This document shows positions 15,584 through 18,105 of a stretch of 18,105 nucleotides of DNA, one piece after another. The stretch comes from Polynucleobacter sp. UBA962. GTDB lineage: Bacteria > Pseudomonadota > Gammaproteobacteria > Burkholderiales > Burkholderiaceae. The position numbers were made by a program, and so were the translations under genes. The stretch lies in contig DBCI01000062.1 in assembly GCA_002292975.1 (NCBI GenBank), positions 1 to 18,105 of the forward strand, in the 5' to 3' direction. The stretch's first letter is position 1. Every line of letters begins with the position of its first letter. The notes below the pieces were generated by a model. It saw only the letters and a program-made list of their open reading frames with translations, ran no database searches and was not told the origin of the DNA.

Positions 15584-16765
15584 ATGACTAATCGGTCACC
15601 AATCCTACCGCCCGCTTGGCTAGGCATATTAGGTGGAGGGCAGCTCGGTCGAATGTTTATTCATGAGGCTCAATCCCTTGGTTATAAGGTCTGTGTTTTG
15701 GATCCAGACCCTCTGAGCCCTGGTGGCGCAGTTGCTGAGAAGCATTTATGCGCAGATTATGGTGATGAGAAAGCCTTAAGTGAGATGGCTAAATTATGTG
15801 CAGCGGTGAGTACAGAGTTTGAGAACGTGCCCGCAAAGACCCTTGACTACTTTCAGGATAAGGGGATATTTGTTGCTCCAATGGGACAGTGTGTTTCGAT
15901 TGCCCAAGACCGTGTTCTTGAAAAAGAATTTCTTCAGCAATGTGCTGCGTCATCGGGGATTGGGCCGGTTCCGTACCGCGTTATTCAATCGCAAAATGAT
16001 CTAACAACAGTTCCAGGCCATTTTTTTCCTGGGATTTTAAAAACGGCCCGAATGGGGTATGACGGTAAAGGCCAAACGAATGTTGCAAATACGAATGAGC
16101 TTGTTTTAGCTTGGCAAGAATTTGGTGGAGATGTATGTGTATTCGAAAAGAAAATGCCTCTTGCCTTTGAGGTTTCGGCATTAGTTGTGCGTGCTCACGA
16201 TGGGGAGAGCACCGCTTACCCCATCGCAGAGAATATCCACCGCAAGGGTATTTTGCATACCAGTACAGTACCATCTCCTTCCTTAGCCAAACATCCTGAG
16301 CTGTCTAAAAAAATTATTGCAGCGAGTTTTGAAATCGCCAAGAAGATGGGGTATGTGGGTGTTCTATGCGTTGAGTACTTTATCTTGCAGGATGGCTCAG
16401 TGGTCGTTAATGAGATAGCTCCTCGCCCTCATAATTCTGGGCACTACACCATGGACGCCTGCGTAACAAGTCAATTTGAACAACAGGTTCGCGCTATGGC
16501 CCGCTTACCTTTGGGTGACGTTACTCTTATGGAACCCGTCGCTATGTTAAATATTCTGGGAGATGTTTGGTTTGATCAGGATCAAGTTGTCGAGCCTGCC
16601 TGGCATCATGTGCTTGCCCACCCCAGTGCAAAGTTACACCTTTATGGCAAGGCTACGCCCAAGATAGGACGTAAGATGGGACATATCAACTGTCTGGGTA
16701 AGGGCATTCAGGAGGCAAAAGATGCCTGTACAGCAGTTGCCCATGATTTAGGTATCGCACCATAA
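15584..16765 (+). CDS. purK: N5-carboxyaminoimidazole ribonucleotide synthase (PurK)
   Basis: PurK is an ATP-grasp enzyme that carboxylates AIR with bicarbonate and ATP, giving N5-CAIR for PurE. The 393-residue protein has the N-terminal nucleotide fold (LGILGGGQLGRMF). The ATP-grasp core includes LKTARMGYDGKGQ, a VFEKKMPLAFEVSALVVR strand pair, and the metal site VEYFILQDGSVVVNEIAPRPHNSGHYT with the DACVTSQFEQQVRA helix. A short C-terminal domain follows. The ATG at 15584 has only a weak GAAAG upstream, and the protein begins about ten residues before the conserved fold. Same strand and pathway as purE, so probably one operon. Confidence 0.98.
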   Translation: MTNRSPILPPAWLGILGGGQLGRMFIHEAQSLGYKVCVLDPDPLSPGGAVAEKHLCADYGDEKALSEMAKLCAAVSTEFENVPAKTLDYFQDKGIFVAPMGQCVSIAQDRVLEKEFLQQCAASSGIGPVPYRVIQSQNDLTTVPGHFFPGILKTARMGYDGKGQTNVANTNELVLAWQEFGGDVCVFEKKMPLAFEVSALVVRAHDGESTAYPIAENIHRKGILHTSTVPSPSLAKHPELSKKIIAASFEIAKKMGYVGVLCVEYFILQDGSVVVNEIAPRPHNSGHYTMDACVTSQFEQQVRAMARLPLGDVTLMEPVAMLNILGDVWFDQDQVVEPAWHHVLAHPSAKLHLYGKATPKIGRKMGHINCLGKGIQEAKDACTAVAHDLGIAP

Positions 16766-16789
16766 TCGTTACATTCATTCGAGAAGCAC

Positions 16790-17869
16790 TTGTCTGAATC
16801 CGTCATCCGCGCCGTGAATGAACTGCGCTCAGGCAAACTAGTTGCTATCCCAACGGAAACCGTATACGGCTTAGGAGCTGATGCCAGCAATCCTTTAGCA
16901 ATACAGCGGGTTTATGAGCTCAAAGGACGACCAACTGATCACCCTCTAATTGTTCATGTTCAGGCACCGCTAGATCATTCGCAAGATAAGGCCCGCGACT
17001 GGTTAGACATCTTAAGCCCATGGGTGAGGCATATTCCGGAATCAGCCTTCACTCTCTTTGAGCACTTTTGGCCTGGACCATTGACTTTAGTGTTTCAGAA
17101 AAGTCGTATGGTATTAAATGATGTAACAGGAGGTCAAGAAACGATTGCTATTCGCTCTCCCTCCCATCCACTAGCCCAGGAGTTATTAAGAGTATTCGCT
17201 GGAGGTATTGCAGCACCTTCGGCAAATCGCTTTGGCAAGATTTCACCGAGTTCTGCGGCACATGTTCGTTCGGAGTTTAAACATCATCCAGATTTAATGA
17301 TCTTAGACGGTGGAGACTGTCAGTTTGGTATTGAATCGACAATTTTGGATGTCTCTGGGAATGGCCAGCCACGCCTACTTCGGCCAGGTAGCATTAGTCC
17401 AACACAGATTAAAGAGGCAACTGGCATAGATGTTTCTATTGATCCCATAAAAGATCAGAAGATGCCACGTGTTTCGGGTAGTCTAATGGCACACTATGCA
17501 CCCAATACACCTCTTCATTTATATCAGACTGAGGAGTTGAGCGCTTACTTACATGCGCTGAAGCAAGCAAAAGTACTCGATCAGGCTACTGCTTTAGTGG
17601 TCTGGGAAGACATAAGTTCTCAGGATCAAGACCTTTTCAACGAGCTTACTAAGCACAACAAGCAAAGTAAGTTGATCTCGGTGCCAAAGGAGCCGATTGC
17701 GTTTGCTCATGGTTTGTATCGCTTACTGCGTCTTCTGGATCAATCTCAGTATCAGCAAATTTACATCCCAAGCCCACCCAACACAGAGGAGTGGGATGCA
17801 ATACAGGATCGGCTTCAGCGCGCTTCTTTTGGGTCGGGTCCGTCCTCTAGTAGCCACGCAAGCAACTGA
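16790..17869 (+). CDS. L-threonylcarbamoyladenylate synthase (Sua5 type)
   Basis: This enzyme makes threonylcarbamoyl-AMP from threonine, bicarbonate and ATP, the first step of the tRNA t6A37 modification. At 359 residues it is the long Sua5 form: a YrdC/TsaC domain (about 1-200), a linker, and a C-terminal Sua5 domain. YrdC landmarks are PTETVYGLGADA, YELKGRPTDHPLIVHV, APSANRFGKISPSSAAHV and IESTILDVSG. PRVSGSLMAHYAPNTPL marks the linker to the second domain. The start appears to be a TTG at 16790, with weak GAGAAG at 16781-16786. No in-frame ATG lies near the conserved N-terminus. The last 55 bases overlap the convergent dacB gene. Confidence 0.93.
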   Translation: MSESVIRAVNELRSGKLVAIPTETVYGLGADASNPLAIQRVYELKGRPTDHPLIVHVQAPLDHSQDKARDWLDILSPWVRHIPESAFTLFEHFWPGPLTLVFQKSRMVLNDVTGGQETIAIRSPSHPLAQELLRVFAGGIAAPSANRFGKISPSSAAHVRSEFKHHPDLMILDGGDCQFGIESTILDVSGNGQPRLLRPGSISPTQIKEATGIDVSIDPIKDQKMPRVSGSLMAHYAPNTPLHLYQTEELSAYLHALKQAKVLDQATALVVWEDISSQDQDLFNELTKHNKQSKLISVPKEPIAFAHGLYRLLRLLDQSQYQQIYIPSPPNTEEWDAIQDRLQRASFGSGPSSSSHASN

Positions 17870-18105
17870 TCATGAATTTCTTGTCCACGATTGGCTTTAG
17901 GATCATTAATAAATGACGTGACTGCATAAATACGACCAGACTTACTAAAAACGTACCCAGAAATATTTCTTACATAATTAAGGGCGCCAGTTTTAATGCG
18001 TACTTCAGGTCTTTTCTTTAGATGTAAAAATTTCCGTAATTCTTTACCAAGACGATGTCGTACTGTCCCCTCAGCCCCCGCTAGAGGTAATGAGTCAATA
18101 AATAC
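17815..18105 (-). CDS. dacB: D-Ala-D-Ala carboxypeptidase/endopeptidase (PBP4), C-terminal part
   Basis: The complement of 18105-17815 is open for 96 codons to a TGA. It runs off the right edge of the window, so this is the 3' end of a larger gene. It contains LPLAGAEGTVRHRL and then the penicillin-binding KTG motif in RIKTGALNYVRNISGYV (residues 38-40 of the visible part). It continues SGRIYAVTSFINDPKANRG and ends LLAWLLEDGPDPKEAR. This is the end of a family S13 (DacB/PBP4) serine peptidase, a periplasmic enzyme that trims and cleaves peptidoglycan peptides. The signal peptide and catalytic serine lie outside the window. Its last 18 codons plus the stop are antisense to the end of the Sua5 gene. 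Confidence 0.9.
   Translation of the reverse strand, partial: VFIDSLPLAGAEGTVRHRLGKELRKFLHLKKRPEVRIKTGALNYVRNISGYVFSKSGRIYAVTSFINDPKANRGQEIHDQLLAWLLEDGPDPKEAR

Noticed and set aside
1..18105. Mobile elements, CRISPR arrays, defence or toxin-antitoxin systems
   Set aside because: I looked for long repeats, transposase, integrase, nuclease and small toxin frames on both strands. All real frames are housekeeping or metabolic genes.

Overview
This window looks like core chromosome of a free-living betaproteobacterium in the Burkholderiaceae. The freshwater genus Polynucleobacter is my best guess. That rests on the moderate GC content, the compact spacing, the gene order recA-recX-sucC-sucD-terC-pilin-moaC-M48 protease, and the order ilvE-zinc finger-waaF. 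The assignment is inference from gene content, not from a search. I see no insertion sequence, phage gene, tRNA, rRNA, CRISPR array or toxin-antitoxin pair. Almost every base is coding, and no gene-free stretch is longer than about 155 bases.

Layout. Positions 1-137 hold the recA control region with a LexA (SOS) box. recA and recX (138-1729) overlap by one base, and a terminator-like hairpin lies inside the start of recX. sucC-sucD (1884-3973) encode both subunits of succinyl-CoA synthetase. They are followed by a TerC-family membrane protein (4048-4749) and a type IV pilin (4846-5346) whose Shine-Dalgarno sequence can be folded into a hairpin. moaC (5368-5844, minus) ends against the pilin gene and diverges from a BepA-like M48 metalloprotease gene (5874-7520, plus).

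A minus-strand group follows, read from right to left: ilvE (10139-9219), a small zinc-finger protein, waaF, and an NTF2-like protein of unknown function (ending at 7517). A strong terminator sits between the zinc-finger gene and waaF, touching the waaF start. Divergent from ilvE are azlC-azlD, a branched-chain amino acid exporter. The right part, all on the plus strand, is pgk-pyk (lower glycolysis), purC, purE, purK (purine synthesis) and a Sua5-type threonylcarbamoyl-AMP synthase gene. The window ends in the C-terminal part of dacB (PBP4) on the minus strand, which overlaps the end of the Sua5 gene by 55 bases.

How the genes work together. Several pairs are functional units: RecA with its modulator RecX, SucC with SucD, IlvE with the AzlCD exporter across a shared upstream region, Pgk with Pyk, and PurE with PurK. 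I found no clearly undescribed biological system. The features most worth a second look are RNA-level control elements at gene junctions: the intragenic hairpin in recX, the terminator that carries the only visible waaF ribosome-binding sequence, the pilin leader hairpin, and the nearly leaderless azlC start.
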